A stretch of 64,000 bases of DNA from Datisca glomerata (GCA_003255025.1 QANY01006173.1:4049-68048), one strand, 5' to 3'. Counted from the first letter of the stretch, positions 41,079-52,619 are shown. Notes: generated by a model not told the origin, from the sequence alone. Program-made: numbers and translations.

Positions 41079-41945
41079 TGATATGAACCTCACTGTCACT
41101 TTGCGATGAAACCCGATAACAATAATGGTTCAAGAACCCAATGATCGATTTTATGGAAGAAGAAACCCTGATCCGTCTTCTATGACAGAAAGAGAACCTT
41201 AGGTATAAGACCTAAGACCCAAATTGATGCTTCGAAAAGAACCAAAGGTATGGTTTAGACGCCACACTCAAGAACAAGAAGGAAAAGTGATTGATAAGTC
41301 TAGGTTTTAGACGCCACAAGAATATTCTTGATAAGTCTGAAAAGTTCTAAGAAGAACCAAAGAGAAAACTCTCACAAAGAAATTATAATGATCAAAGTTG
41401 TTTAATACATTGTGAGACCATGCTTAAATAGAAAAACTAGAAGCCTAAAGAGATCCTAAATTTAAAAGATAAAGAAATATTAATTACAATAAATAATAAA
41501 CTTGTAATCCACCCAAAGGACTCCTATTGGTTGTCCACTTCTAAGTTAGGATTGCCAAGGTGTCTTGATTACTTGTCATAATTTAAAATGCCAAGTCATG
41601 CTCCATGCGGGTTGCTATGTTGGACTCCACATCATGTCCCATATAGGCTGCCATGTTGGACGTCACATCATGCTCCATGTATGATGTCATGTTGGATGCC
41701 ACACATCATGTTCCATGTGGGCTGTCATGTTGGACGCCACGTCATGCTCCATGTAGGTTATGAAGTTGACAAGTCTAACTTCTTCTTTTCCAAAATTAGA
41801 CATCTCCACACTTGTTTGGGTCTCCACTTGCTACACTAGCCCATTGAGTGCTTCAGCCATCCTCTTTGCTCTAGCTCTTGTGATTGGACCACTTGTTACT
41901 TGAAATAGATCTACCATTTGAGCTTGTACAACCGGATCCTCATCA
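41079..41945 (-). repeat. gypsy-1 copy 1, 3' LTR
   Basis: An LTR of 867 bp with TG...CA ends. It includes the last codons of pol (to about 41831), the 36-bp minisatellite at about 41597-41757, and the U5-type end at 41079. Confidence 0.9.
41597..41757 (-). repeat. 36-bp minisatellite in the gypsy-1 LTR
   Basis: Four to five units of the type CATGCTCCATGTGGGCTGCC..., spaced 36, 36, 38 and 36 bp. In the element's sense each unit is 12 codons (MEHDVASNMAAY-like). Related arrays are in every gypsy-1 LTR of the window (18770-18980, 35490-35650, 47416-47582, 53535-53610, 57075-57190, 61640-61870). Confidence 0.85.
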
Positions 41946-44667
41946 TTCCCTCCCTCTTGAGAAGGATTTGTCCTCAAATCGTCACCTACATCAAACGGGG
42001 ACAAGTCAGTCACATTAAATGTAGCACTTACATTATACTCACCAGGTAGGTCTAGCTCATAGGCGTTGTAATTGATTCTTGCAGGACTTGGAATGGTCTG
42101 TCACCCTTGGCTGCAATTTGGACCTCCTTTGTTCGGGAAATCTCTCTTTTCTCATGTGCAGCCATACCCAATCTCCGGGTTCAAAGATAATTCCTTCCTT
42201 CGTTTTGCTTGCTTGGCATAATGCTCGGTTCTCTTTTCAATGTTGAGTCGTGCGTTCTCATGGATATTCCTCACAAATTCTGGTTTCTTTTTTCCATCTA
42301 GGTTAACATATTCTTTCATGGGTAAAGGAAGAAAATCCAAAGGAGTTAGAGGATTAAAACCATATACAACTTCAAATGGTGAAAATTGTGTTACCGAATG
42401 CACATGTCTATTGTAGCCAAGGGTGACGGACCATGTCTATTGTAGTCATGACTTCAAGTTCTTTTGGATGATAGCTCTTAACAAGGTGGACAAAGTTCTA
42501 TTTACTACCTCAGTTTGACCATCAGTTTGAGGGTGACAAGTGGTTGAAAATAAGAGTTTTGTTCCTAGTTTACCCCATAAAGTCTTCAAAAAGTAGCTTA
42601 AGAACTTAGAATCCCTATCCGAAACTATAGTTCTAGGCATACCATGCAGCCTAACTATCTCCCTAAATAACAAATCAGCTATATGAGACGCATCATCGGT
42701 TTTGTTACATAGAATGAAGTGTGCCATCTTAGAAAATCTATTTACCACCACAAAAATAGAATCTTTTCCTTTCTTAGTTCTAGGTAACCCAAACACAAAA
42801 TCCATCGAAATATCGACACAAGGTTGCCTAGGTATCTCCAATGGTGTGTACAATCCATGGTGTTTAATCTTTGACTTAGTTTGTTTACACTTCACACACC
42901 TTTCACAAATTCTTTCTACATCTCTTCTCATATGTGGCCAAAAGAAAGTGCTCATGCAAAATGTCTAGTGTTTTAACTATACCAAAGTGCCCCATCAAAC
43001 CACCCCCATGTGCTTCCCTAACTTGCAACTCTCTCAATGAACTCTTAGGCACACAAAGTTTATTTTTCCTAAACAAGTAACCATAATGCCTATAAAGTTT
43101 ATGAAAAGCAACCTTTTCACATGCGTTAAATACATTGGAAAAATTAGGATCATCAACATACAATTCTTTAATATGTTCAAAACCAAGCATTTATACATCT
43201 AGGGTAGAGAGTAGTGTATACCTTCTTGACAGAGCATCAGCCACAATGTTCTCTTTCCCTTGCTTATACTTGATTACATATGGAAAGGTCTCTATGAATT
43301 CCACCCACTTGGCATGTCGTTTGTTGAGCTTGTGATGTCCCTTCAAGTGCTTCAAGGATTCATGATCCGTGTGAATCCCGAATTCTTTAGTCCACAAGTA
43401 GTGTTGCCATGTTTCCAAAGCTCTCACCAAAGCATACATCTCCTTGTCATATGTTGGGTAGTTCAACATAGCCCCATTGAATTTCTCACTAAAGTAGGCA
43501 ATTGGTTGGTCCTCTTGCATTAGGAGAACCTCAATTTCTTGTTCACTACCCCACTTAAATCCAACATTCTTTTTAATGACTTCGGTTAAGGGCGCTAGCT
43601 ATGGTAAAAATTTTCACAAATCGTCTATAAAAGCTAGCTAACCCATGAAAGCTCCTAACCTCCCCAATACTTCTAGGTATCGGCCAATCTCTAATTGCTT
43701 TTATTTTTTCCTCATCTACGTCAATTCCCTTAGCACTAACAACAAACCCTAGAAACACCAATTTATCCGTGCAAAATGTACATTTCTTGAGGTTACCAAA
43801 CAAATTTTTTTCCTCAAAACTTTAAGAACAGATTTCAACGGTATTGCATGCTCATCAAAATCTTTGCTATAAATCAATATGTCATCAAAATAAACAACCA
43901 CAAATTTTCCCATGAAAGTACGTAAAACATGGTTCATTAATCTCATGAAAGTGCTAGGTGCATTAGTCAATCCAAAAGGCATTACTAACCACTCATATAA
44001 ACCATATTTTGTTTTGAAAGCCGTTTTCCATTCATCACCTTCTTTCATCCTAATTTGATGATATCCACTTTTAAGATCAATTTTAGTAAACACACAAGAA
44101 CCATGCAACTCATCAAGCATATCATCTAATCTAGGAATGGGATGATGATACTTTACAATGATGTTATTTATGGCTCGACAATCAACACATATCCTCCATG
44201 TTCCATCCTTTTTAGGCACAAGAAATACGGAGACAGTACATGGACTCATGCTTTCACGTACATACCCCTTCTCCATGAGCTCATCAACTTGTTTTTGCAG
44301 CTCCTTCGTCACCTGCAGATTAATAGTATAAGCGGGTTTGTTTGGAATGGAAACTTTGGGTACAAAAGTCAATTTGATGCTCAATTCCCCTCATTGGTGG
44401 CAACCCTTTTGGCATCTCCTCGGGGAAAACATCTTCAAAGTCCTGTAAAATAGATGTAACAACACTAGAAAAAGAGTCATTAAGTTTGTTAGTGGAAAAG
44501 CAAGCCTCTTTGTACAAAAGTACAAGTAAAGGCCGCTTGAAACTCAAAACTCTCTTTTGCATAAAAACTTTCTTTTTTCCTCTCTTGAATTTTCCCACTC
44601 CTCTCGGCCAACTCTCTATTTGTCTCTCTTTTCTTTTGTTCAACCACTCTTTTTTTTGAACATTCAC
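41831..44667 (-). pseudogene. gypsy-1 pol: RT, RNase H, integrase (copy 1)
   Basis: Minus-strand domains in order. A pre-RT linker ([20 protein letters not shown], near 44440). RT (44384-43749: [27 protein letters not shown], catalytic YFDDILIYS). RNase H (43520-43191: [36 protein letters not shown]). An integrase zinc finger (ending [11 protein letters not shown] near 42890) and core ([28 protein letters not shown]). A C-terminal segment follows, then the tail GPITRARAKRM encoded inside the 3' LTR. Frameshifts near 43790, 43560, 42930, 42430 and 42060 break it. The RT YFDD and integrase D,D,E residues are still readable. Confidence 0.9.
41946..41960 (-). promoter_or_regulatory. gypsy-1 polypurine tract (copy 1)
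   Basis: Minus-strand CAAGAGGGAGGGAA, directly before the LTR start TGATGAGG. Copy 2 has the equivalent at 53731-53745. Confidence 0.85.
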
Positions 44668-44717
44668 TCTCTTTATTTTTCTGACTCTCTTTTTTTTTTT
44701 ACATTCTCAGTCTCTCT

Positions 44718-45818
44718 TTATTTTTCATTCTCTCTTTTTAACTTCAATTGATCTTCATGCACTTGTTTTGGGGTGAAGCGAGCAAGAGTAATGAGTTTCT
44801 TATCAATTACAAAAGAGTATCTATTTTTGTAACCGTCATGAGTGGCTTTTCTATCAAATTGCCATGGCCTTCCCAAGAGAAGATTACTTGCTTGCATTGG
44901 CATGACATCACACAAAACTTCATCGTTATACTTGCCAATAGAGAAAGAAACTAACACTTGCTTATGCACCTTGATGGCCATGTGAACCATGTCCTCCAAC
45001 TCCACATAGTATTGTAACTCCACCATATTTGCAATGTCTCCATTTAGGCCAACTATGAATCTTGCCATTGTAGCCTCTCGGTCCTCCTCTACATTGGCTC
45101 GTATCATAGCAATCTCCATCTCTTTGAAATAGTCTTCCACACTCCTTGATCCTTGCCTCAAGCTTTGTAACTTTTGGTAAAGATCTCAGTAGTAGTGGCT
45201 GGGAACGAATCTCCTCTGCATGATGGCCTTCATCTCTTCCCAAGTCCCAACTGGTCTCTCACCATTCCTTCTCTGATTCAACCCTAATTGGTCCCACCAA
45301 ACGATAGCATAATCCATGAATTCGATGGCTGCCAATTTCACTTTCTTCAACTCGGAGTAGTTATGGCAATCAAACGCCAACTCCATTCTCTTCTCCCATT
45401 CTAAATAAGCTTCAAGATCATTCTTGCCTTGAAATGATGGTATCTTCATCTTAATGTTACCCAAATTGTTGTCCACTCTCTTGCCAAACCTATCTTCTCT
45501 ATTCCCGTGTCAGAATCCCCTATCTCTATCCCCTATCTCTATCCCCACGGCCTAATCTGTCCATGTGAGAATATCGGTCCTCTTCATCAAAATCTTCCCC
45601 AAATTCTTCCTTATACTCAACCCTAGGTGATCGTCTCTCCCTCTGATGCCCAATTGGAGCTCTAGGTGTCTCCACCCGTGTTTCCATCCGATCAATCCTC
45701 TCATGCACTCGTTCCAGCCCATCTCCTAACATTCTTTTCAATTCCCCACTAACGTCTCCATTTGTAACTTTGACATGCCAACTCCCGGCATTCCTCCACT
45801 ACCATTGTTGTTTGACAT
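44718..45818 (-). pseudogene. gypsy-1 gag with fused protease end (copy 1)
   Basis: A probable gag start is the ATG at 45818 (MSNNNGSGG). The retrotransposon gag domain is clear at 45476-45186 ([38 protein letters not shown]) and continues after a stop with EDYFKEMEIAMIRANV. Near 44960-44980 the gag codons for AIKVHKQ run directly into the post-protease segment (VLVSFSIGKYNDEVLCD). The zinc knuckle and the protease active site are therefore deleted, apparently by recombination at a short IKVxKQ-coding homology. Confidence 0.85.
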
Positions 45819-46185
45819 ACTTGAAAGAGAATAAGGTTCGAAAAAAATGGACCTCACAATCTCTTCCTCACGTGTTTACACTCTAAGTTTGAGGTTCAGT
45901 CAATTTCTCTTCCTCACGTGTTTACACTCTATGTTTCACTCAAAATATTTGGTTTTTACCCTATGATTTTCTCACAAACTCTTGCCTTTTACCACTCTTA
46001 GTTTTCTCTTTCGGTTCTTGTTAAAAACTAATAAACGAATCTGGAATTTTCAAGCAACAACAAAAAGACCTAAAAAAATCAAACACTATGAGATGATAAG
46101 GAAAGGAAACAACCAAGGGATACAATTTAGAGATAAGGACACCAAAGGAGATCAACTTATACTATTTTTTTTTATAGAAGATAAG
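45819..46185 (-). other. gypsy-1 copy 1 leader, part 1
   Basis: Noncoding leader between the GATAA array and gag. It is similar to 55500-55734 in copy 2 (shared ACCACTCTTAGTTTTCTC and GCAACAACAAAAAGACCTAA). No gene seen. Confidence 0.7.
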
Positions 46186-46592
46186 TTAGGACAAGATAAG
46201 GTAAGGATAAGATAAGATAAGATGAGATACGATAAGATAATGATTAGATAAGATAAGATAAGAAAAAGATAAGATACGATACGATAAGATAAGTTATGAC
46301 AAGATAAGATAATATAAGGTGAAATAAGAAAATATAAGATAATTATGAGAAGATGAGATATGATATGATGAGATAAGACAATGATAATATAAGATAAGAT
46401 AAGATGAGACAAGAAAATATATGATAAGATAAGACAAGGATAAGATAAGATAAAATGAGATGAGAAAAAGATATGATAAAATAAGACAAGGATAAGATAA
46501 GCTAAGATAAGAAAAGATAAGATAATTTATGATAAGATTAGATAAGATATGATATGACAAGATATGATGAGATAAGATAAGATGATAAGATG
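46186..46592 (-). repeat. GATAA pentanucleotide array in gypsy-1 leader (copy 1)
   Basis: About 400 bp of imperfect GATAA/GATAAGATAA repeats (TTATC in the element's sense). An array at the same place is in copy 2 (55735-56190), so it belongs to the element and is not a random microsatellite. Confidence 0.92.
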
Positions 46593-46866
46593 ACAACTAA
46601 AAACAACGGAAATTTGAATTTGAAATTTGAAATTCTGTATTTTTAGATGAAACTGCGCGGAAAAATTAAACACCTCGTGAAGTGATCAAAATGACGAAAT
46701 ATGGCTTTGCAATGAACGTACAGATTGTAGATCTCAAAAATCCGTTCGATTTAATATGCAATACTGACTATTTCGACTCCCAAGTCCAAAGTTATGATCT
46801 TTTTTTCACAACCAACGTCAAATCAGAAAAAATTCAGAATTGAATCTGACTCCAGAGAACCAAAAG
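46593..46866 (-). other. gypsy-1 copy 1 leader, part 2
   Basis: Noncoding leader between the PBS and the GATAA array, closely similar to 56191-56466 of copy 2 (shared CACCTCGTGAAGTGATCAAA and ATGAACGTACAGATTGTAG). No gene seen. Confidence 0.75.
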
Positions 46867-46879
46867 CTCTGATACTAAA
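46867..46879 (-). promoter_or_regulatory. gypsy-1 primer-binding site (copy 1)
   Basis: Minus-strand TTTAGTATCAGAGC, immediately after the 5' LTR end. It matches the initiator-Met tRNA-type PBS (TGGTATCAGAGC) with one change. Confidence 0.82.
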
Positions 46880-47742
46880 TGATATGAACCTCACCGTCGC
46901 TTTGTAATGAAACTCGATAATAACAATAATGGTTCAAGAACCCAATGATCGATTTTAAGGAAGAAGAAACCCTGACCCATTTTCTATGACAGAAAGAGAA
47001 CCTTAGGTATAAGACCTAAGACCCAAATTGATGTTTCGAAAAGAACCAAAGGTATGGTTTAGACGCAACACTCAAGAACAAGAATGAAAAGTGAGTGATA
47101 AGTCTAGGTTTTCGATGCCACAAGAATATTCTTGATAAATATGTAAAGTTCTAAGAAGAACCAAAGAGAAAACTCTCACAAAGAAATTATAATGATAAAA
47201 GTTGTTTAATACATTGTGAAACCATGCTTAAATAAAAAAACTAGAAGCCTAAAGAGTCCTAAAGTGTTTAAATAAACTAAACTAAATTTAAAAGATAAAG
47301 AAATATTAATTACAATAAATAAGGAACTTGTAATCCACCCAAAAGACTTCTATTGATTGTCCACTTCTAGGTTAGGATTGCCAAGGTGTCTTGATTACTT
47401 GTCATCATTTAAAATGTCAAGTCATGCTTCATGCGGGCTGCCATGTTGGACTCCACATCATGTCCCATGTAGGCTGTCAAGTTGGACGTCAAATCATGCT
47501 TCATGTATGCTGTCATGTTAGATGCCACACATCATGCTCCATGTGGGCTGTCATGTTGGACGCCACGTCATGCTCCATGTAGGTTATGAAGTTGACAAGT
47601 CTAACTTCTTCTTTTCTTGTTTGGGCCTCCACTAGCCCATTGAGTGCTTCAGCCATCCTCTTTGCTCAAGCTCTTGTGATTGGACCTCTTGTTACTTGAA
47701 ATGAATCCAATCATTTGAGCTTGTACAACCGGATCCTCATCA
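46880..47742 (-). repeat. gypsy-1 copy 1, 5' LTR
   Basis: An 863-bp LTR with the same TG...CA ends as 41079-41945. A short indel around 47620 (missing AAATTAGACATCTCCACA) is the main difference between the two LTRs. Confidence 0.9.
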
Positions 47743-48007
47743 TATGCGCTTTACGACAATCCAATGTTCAAAATCAGGATTTGATTGATAATGACTAACA
47801 ATTTCCACAGCATAATAGATGTCTGGTCTCGTACACAACATGACATGCATGAGACTACTAACAGCTGAAGCATAATGAACCTTTTTCATATCCTCTTCCT
47901 CTTGAGGTGTCTTAGGACATTGCCCCTTAGAGAGGACAATTACACGTCTGATCGATAATTGACCTTTCTTGGAATTCTCCATAGAGAATCTCTCCAGTAC
48001 CTTAAGC
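47743..48007 (-). pseudogene. Ty1/copia RT fragment (5' piece of the split element)
   Basis: Minus-strand codons for VLERFSMENSKKGQLSIRR, MKKVHYASAVSSLMHVM and CTRPDIYYAVEIVSHYQSNP are the end of the copia RT. The frame continues into 41078 once gypsy-1 copy 1 is removed. The right edge (about 48007) joins LINE-A, so gag, protease, integrase and the 5' LTR of this copia are lost. Confidence 0.88.
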
Positions 48008-50242
48008 AAGGTTGCTTGGAGTGTCTTTCAATGGGCATGCTATTTTGAATGATATGGTTACTAAGGGAGCTAGGGAAGCTAATGCCCATATTATTGGTTT
48101 TAATGATCTTAAGCAAGGTTCTAATACTAAGAAATTTGGACCAGAGAGTGGTTTCGTTGAGCCTGGGAAGTTAGAAGCTCAGTCCAAGGAAGCTTCGAGT
48201 TTATTAGTTGCAAAGGAGATTATTTCTGATCATTCAAAGCTTAGAGATAATTTTATTTCTTCTTATCACAATTGGAGCAAATTACTTGAGCTGACTCTTT
48301 CAGACCAACTTCGTTCAAGTCTTAAGAGAAGTAGCATAAAAGGAGGAGCTAGAGGTGGTGCTCGGAGATCAACCAGCTTGCCTAGAGCTCCAAAGGTTGA
48401 AGATGATACTCATTACCTCTTTGTCAAAGGTAATGATGAGTGTCCTTTGATAGAAGACAAATCAAGCTTGTCTCAAATCGTCTTGCTTTGAGAAGAGGAA
48501 AAGCAACTGCCAAGCATATCAAAAGGGAGAGGTGACAGCTCCTTTTTGGCAAGTGGGTGTAATGTGGTCAGCTTGGAGAAGAGTGAGGCTCCAGCTCACA
48601 ATCTTCAACTTGGTCAACAATCTATGACTATCCTTTCTAATAAAGGAAAGGACACTCAAAAAGGTAATTCTTTATTAGATAAGGCTCCTCTCTCCCATCA
48701 TGACATGGACAGCCCCTTAGGGCGACAGGTGGCAGCTTCTTTGTCAAAGGGGAAAGAGAAAGTAGATGGTGCTTTGAAAGAAGGGAAAGAGAAAGAAGAT
48801 ATTTCTCTTTCCCATGACAATGATGTGAACGTAGGTGGAGTTCCAAAGCTGGTGGCAGATTCTCTCTCCTCCCTTAGCTCAACCTCAGCATTGATTGTGA
48901 GTGACAAGGTGGATTTGACTTCTACCAAAGAGGTCAAGGGCTGCCATGGTCGTGGGTTTGAGCTTGGAGAAACCTTTCTCTCCTCTAAACCAGATTCTAA
49001 TGGGAAACAGAAGGTGAGCTCTTCTCCTGCTTCCCCAACTTCTTCTTCTAAAAAGCTGCCTGAGAATAGAGTTTATCAAAAACTTTTAGCTAATAAGAGT
49101 GTTTCTCATGAGCTGAAAAGGTTAAAGGTAACCTGAAAAAGAAGCTAAGCTTAGGTTATGTGAGCACTTCCTTTACGGAAAATGGTAATGTCACAGTTAA
49201 GCTTCCTGATTATATTACTAAAGAGAATTTTTCTAGGTGGGAAGGCTGCCTTGTTGGCTACTTTGTTGGAAGGGCAGCTCCATTACACTTAGTTCAGAAA
49301 ATTGCTTTGCAACTTTGGGCTAAAAGAGGAATTCAGGAGGTCTCGGCTGCCAGAGGCCTTTTCTATTACAAATTTGGCTCTGTGGAGGATAGAAACTCAG
49401 TCTTAGAATATGGACCTTGGCACCTCTTAGGTAGGCCATTGTGCTTCAAGAGTGGCAGCCAAATGTTAAATTCTCAAAGGAGAAACTTTCATCCCTTCCA
49501 ATTTGGGTTAAATTGTGGAATGTTCCAATTGAATTATGGACTGAAGAAGCTCTAAGTCACATTGCTAGTGCTGTGGGTATCCCTTCTCACTTTGACAATG
49601 CTACTGCCTCTGGTTATAGACATGATTATGCTAGAGTTTGTGTGAAAATTTCAGCCTCCTCTGATTTGATTAAGTTTTTCACCATTGACCTTGGCCTTGA
49701 CGGATGGGATCCAATGGTGGTGGATGTGGAGTATGTGGAGTATGAGTGTCTACCAAAGAGATGTGCTAAATGTTGCCTCTTTGGTCATGATTGTGATGCC
49801 AAAGTGGCCCCTAAGAATAATCTAGCTAGCGAGGAAGAAACCACTAGCAAAGATTCTTCTCCCCAAGATAATAGAGAGCTTATGGTTTATGAGGTGCCAG
49901 AGGGTGAAATCTCTCCTCCCTTTCCTATTAATACCATCCATGTGGAAGACCAAGACAATGAATGGACTCAGGTGGTTAGCAAAAGGAAGGGTAAGGGTCT
50001 CATTGAGCCTCGTGAGGATAAAAATGAGCCCTAAGCCTCTTCTGACTTTACATTGAGTTTTGCTCCCCCAAAAGCTTCCGCAATTGTCAATGTCACTATC
50101 CAACCTGGTCCTTCTCCCAAGCTCTCTAAATCAGCTTTGAAAAGGTTGAAAAAGAAGTAAAAGGCTGAAGGCTCTTTCTTATTGGCTGATCAAGTTACTC
50201 AGGCTCCTCCTGAGAATGGTGACTCTCTCTGCCCCTTTTATG
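48008..50242 (+). pseudogene. LINE-A ORF1 of copy 5, broken
   Basis: It lacks the first ~33 codons. The RG-rich patch (KGGARGGARRS) lies near 48345, the DUF4283-like domain from about 49178 and the knuckle CAKCCLFGHDC near 49768. Lesions: TGA at 48489-48491, a 20-bp deletion with frameshift near 49108, a frameshift near 49436, TAA near 50033 and TAA near 50158. A 9-bp duplication (GTGGAGTAT, near 49725) adds three codons just before the knuckle. Confidence 0.88.
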
Positions 50243-52048
50243 ATTAATTTAGCTTCTTGGAATATAAGACGGCTTAATGGCCGTCTAAATAATTTTGGTG
50301 GACTTTCTAGATCTGTTTTTCCCAATTGGGCTACCTTTGCTAACCATTCTCCTACTAGCAAAGGTAGAATATTTTAGCTTGGGATCCGAAGATTTTGGAT
50401 GTTCTTCTAAATGATGCCTTAGATCAAGCTATGTTTTGTAAGCTAACCATTCTCCATGAAAGGACATATTTCTTTGTCTCTATGGTGTATGCAGCCAATG
50501 ATGCTATCTCCAGGAAGCCTTTGTGGGAAATACTTGGCTCCCATAAGACATTAAGTCAGGGGAAGCCTTGGCTAATTCTTGGTGACTTTAATGCTATTTT
50601 GAAGCTTATTGAGCATTGTGGTGGTGATTTCAAGTATAGCTCAATTGATTTTGCTTCTTGTCTTGATCATTTGGAGGTTCTCGACCTCCCTTATAGTGGC
50701 TGTCAATTCACCTGGTGGAATGGTCAAGTTGGTGAGGGTAGCAAGATGCGCAAGGTCGATAGAACCCTAGTTAACGGTGATTGGGCTACGTTGTTTCTTG
50801 CTACTTCTTGCCATTTTCACACCCCGGGTATCTCTTATCACTCTCCTATTATTATTTAGCTTAGGGCTAACTCAGCTAGGCCTAAGCCTTCTTTTAAGTT
50901 CTTTGATTTTTGGATGGATTTTGAAGGCTTCTGGGCTGCTCTTAAAGATGCTTGGGAGATTGAGGTGTTTGGGACAGCCATGTTTTGTCTCTATAAGAAG
51001 ATTAAATCTGTTAAATTTGCTCTTAAGAAATTTAATGCCTCTTTTTGCTAAGATATTTCTAAAAGGGCTCTAATGGCTAGAGAAGCCCTCTCTAAAGTGC
51101 AAGCTGACCTTATTGCCTCTCCTAGTGTTGTCTCTCTTCAAGAGGAGGAGAAAAAATAGATTTGCTGATTTCACTAAGCTCAGGAATGCAGAAGAAGATT
51201 TTCTAAGGCAAAAAAACAGAGTTGATTGGCTTGCCTTGGGTGATCAGAATTCCTCTTTCTTTTTTCAGAAACTAAAGAAGAATAGATGACCTTATTACTG
51301 ATGATCAGGCTATCAAAGATCAAATTCTTTCTTATTATGGGAATAGTCTTGGGACATCTCACATTGATCAGGAGGTGGATTGGAGTGTTCTCTCTCTGAT
51401 TCTCCCTAATAAGCTCTCTTAAGCTCACTTAGCTATCATCAACCACTCCTATACAGAGGAAGATGTTCACACAACTATGATTAGTTTTGGGAGTAGTAAA
51501 GCCCCTGGTCTAGATGGATTCTCTGTTGGTTTCTTCAAAAGATGTTGGCATATTGTGGGCAAAGATGTTACTAAGGCTGTTTTAGAGTTTTTTAGCTCCC
51601 AATCATTATTGAAACAGGTTAACTCTACTGCCATTGCTCTTATCCCTAAGGTCCCCAATCCTTCTATGGTTGGTGAGCTACTAATAAGATCAGGGAGCAC
51701 TCTCTTAAGTCTATCAGCAAGCATTTTAGAAATGAATTTATAAACAACATTACAACAAGAGATAGAGTTAACCTATTTTTGTGCCAGGGAGGAGAATGGC
51801 TGGCAACATCCTCTTATCTCAAGAGCTAGTTAGAGGTTACCATAGGCCTTTTAATAGTCCCAGATGCGCTTTCAAGGTTGATATCAAAAAGGCTTATGAT
51901 AGCTTGAATTGGGAGAGTATCGGGAGAATAATTGACTACTTGGGGTTTCCTGATCATTTCTCTAACTGTGTGATGGAGTGCATCTCCTCTCCTTATTTCT
52001 CTATTGTGGTCAATGGTGAGTTGACTGGCTACTTCTCAGGCACTAAAG
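50240..52048 (+). pseudogene. LINE-A ORF2 of copy 5, left part
   Basis: It starts at INLASWNIRRLNG. About 77 bp of the endonuclease N-terminus (VETK region) are deleted near 50288. ILGDFNAI (near 50577), GCQFTWWNGQVGEGSKM and GISYHSPI follow; in the last, the D of SDH is changed to Y. TAG near 50858, TAA near 51048, a 43-bp deletion near 51290 and the 51677-51768 inversion follow. RT reads GRRMAGNILLSQEL and DIKKAYDSLNWESIG up to the gypsy-1 insertion. Confidence 0.86.
52044..52048. repeat. TSD of gypsy-1 copy 2 (left; partner 57304-57308)
   Basis: TAAAG perfectly duplicated. Joined flanks restore the LINE-A sequence at the codons for AKGLR. Confidence 0.9.
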
Positions 52049-52619
52049 TGATATGAACCTCACCGTGGCTTTGCGATGAAACCCAATAACAATGATGGTT
52101 CAGGAACCCAAGGATCGATTTTAAAGAAGAAGAAACCTGACCCGTTTTTATGACACAAAGAGAACCTTAGGTATAAGACCTAAGACCCAAATTGATGTTT
52201 CGAAAAGAACAAAATGTATGGTTTAGACGCCACACTCAAGAACAAGAAGGAAAAGTGAGTGATAAGTCTAGGTTTTAGAAGCCACAAGAATATTCTTGAT
52301 AAGTCTGAAAATTTCTAAAAAGAACCAAAGAGAAATCTCTCACAAAGAAATTATAATGATCAAAGTTTTTTTACATTGTGAAATCATGCTTAAATAGAAA
52401 AACTAGAGGCCTAAAAAGTCTTAAAGTGTATAAACAACCTAAGCTAAATTTAAAAGATAAATAAATGTTAATTGCAGTAAATAAGGAACTAGTAATCCAC
52501 CCAAAAGATTCCTATTGGCTGTCCACTTTTCGGTTAGGAGTCATGCTCCAATAGACTCCTATTGGCTGTCCACTTCTAGGTTAAGATTGTCAAATTATCT
52601 TGCTTCCTTGTCATCATTT

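Larger units (their letters stand above)
41079..47742 (-). mobile_element. gypsy-1 copy 1, Ty3/gypsy LTR retrotransposon
   Basis: A 6.66-kb minus-strand element with two LTRs (3' LTR 41079-41945, 867 bp; 5' LTR 46880-47742, 863 bp), a primer-binding site, leader with a GATAA array, gag, pol (RT, RNase H, integrase) and polypurine tract. LTRs start TGATGAGGATCC and end GGTTCATATCA. The zinc knuckle and protease active site are missing through an internal deletion near 44970, and pol is frameshifted, so it is defective. It is inserted in a copia element. Lineage is not proven; the pol tail running into the LTR resembles some centromeric (CRM-type) chromoviruses. Confidence 0.93.

Noticed and set aside
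41597..41757. 36-bp regularly spaced repeats resembling a CRISPR array
   Set aside because: Units are contiguous with no unique spacers, lie in a plant retrotransposon LTR and recur in every LTR of the family.
46152..46596. Open frames of Ile/Leu/Tyr/Ser-rich, membrane-like peptides (also 55735-56273)
   Set aside because: They are translations of the GATAA repeat read on the minus strand, without codon constraint.
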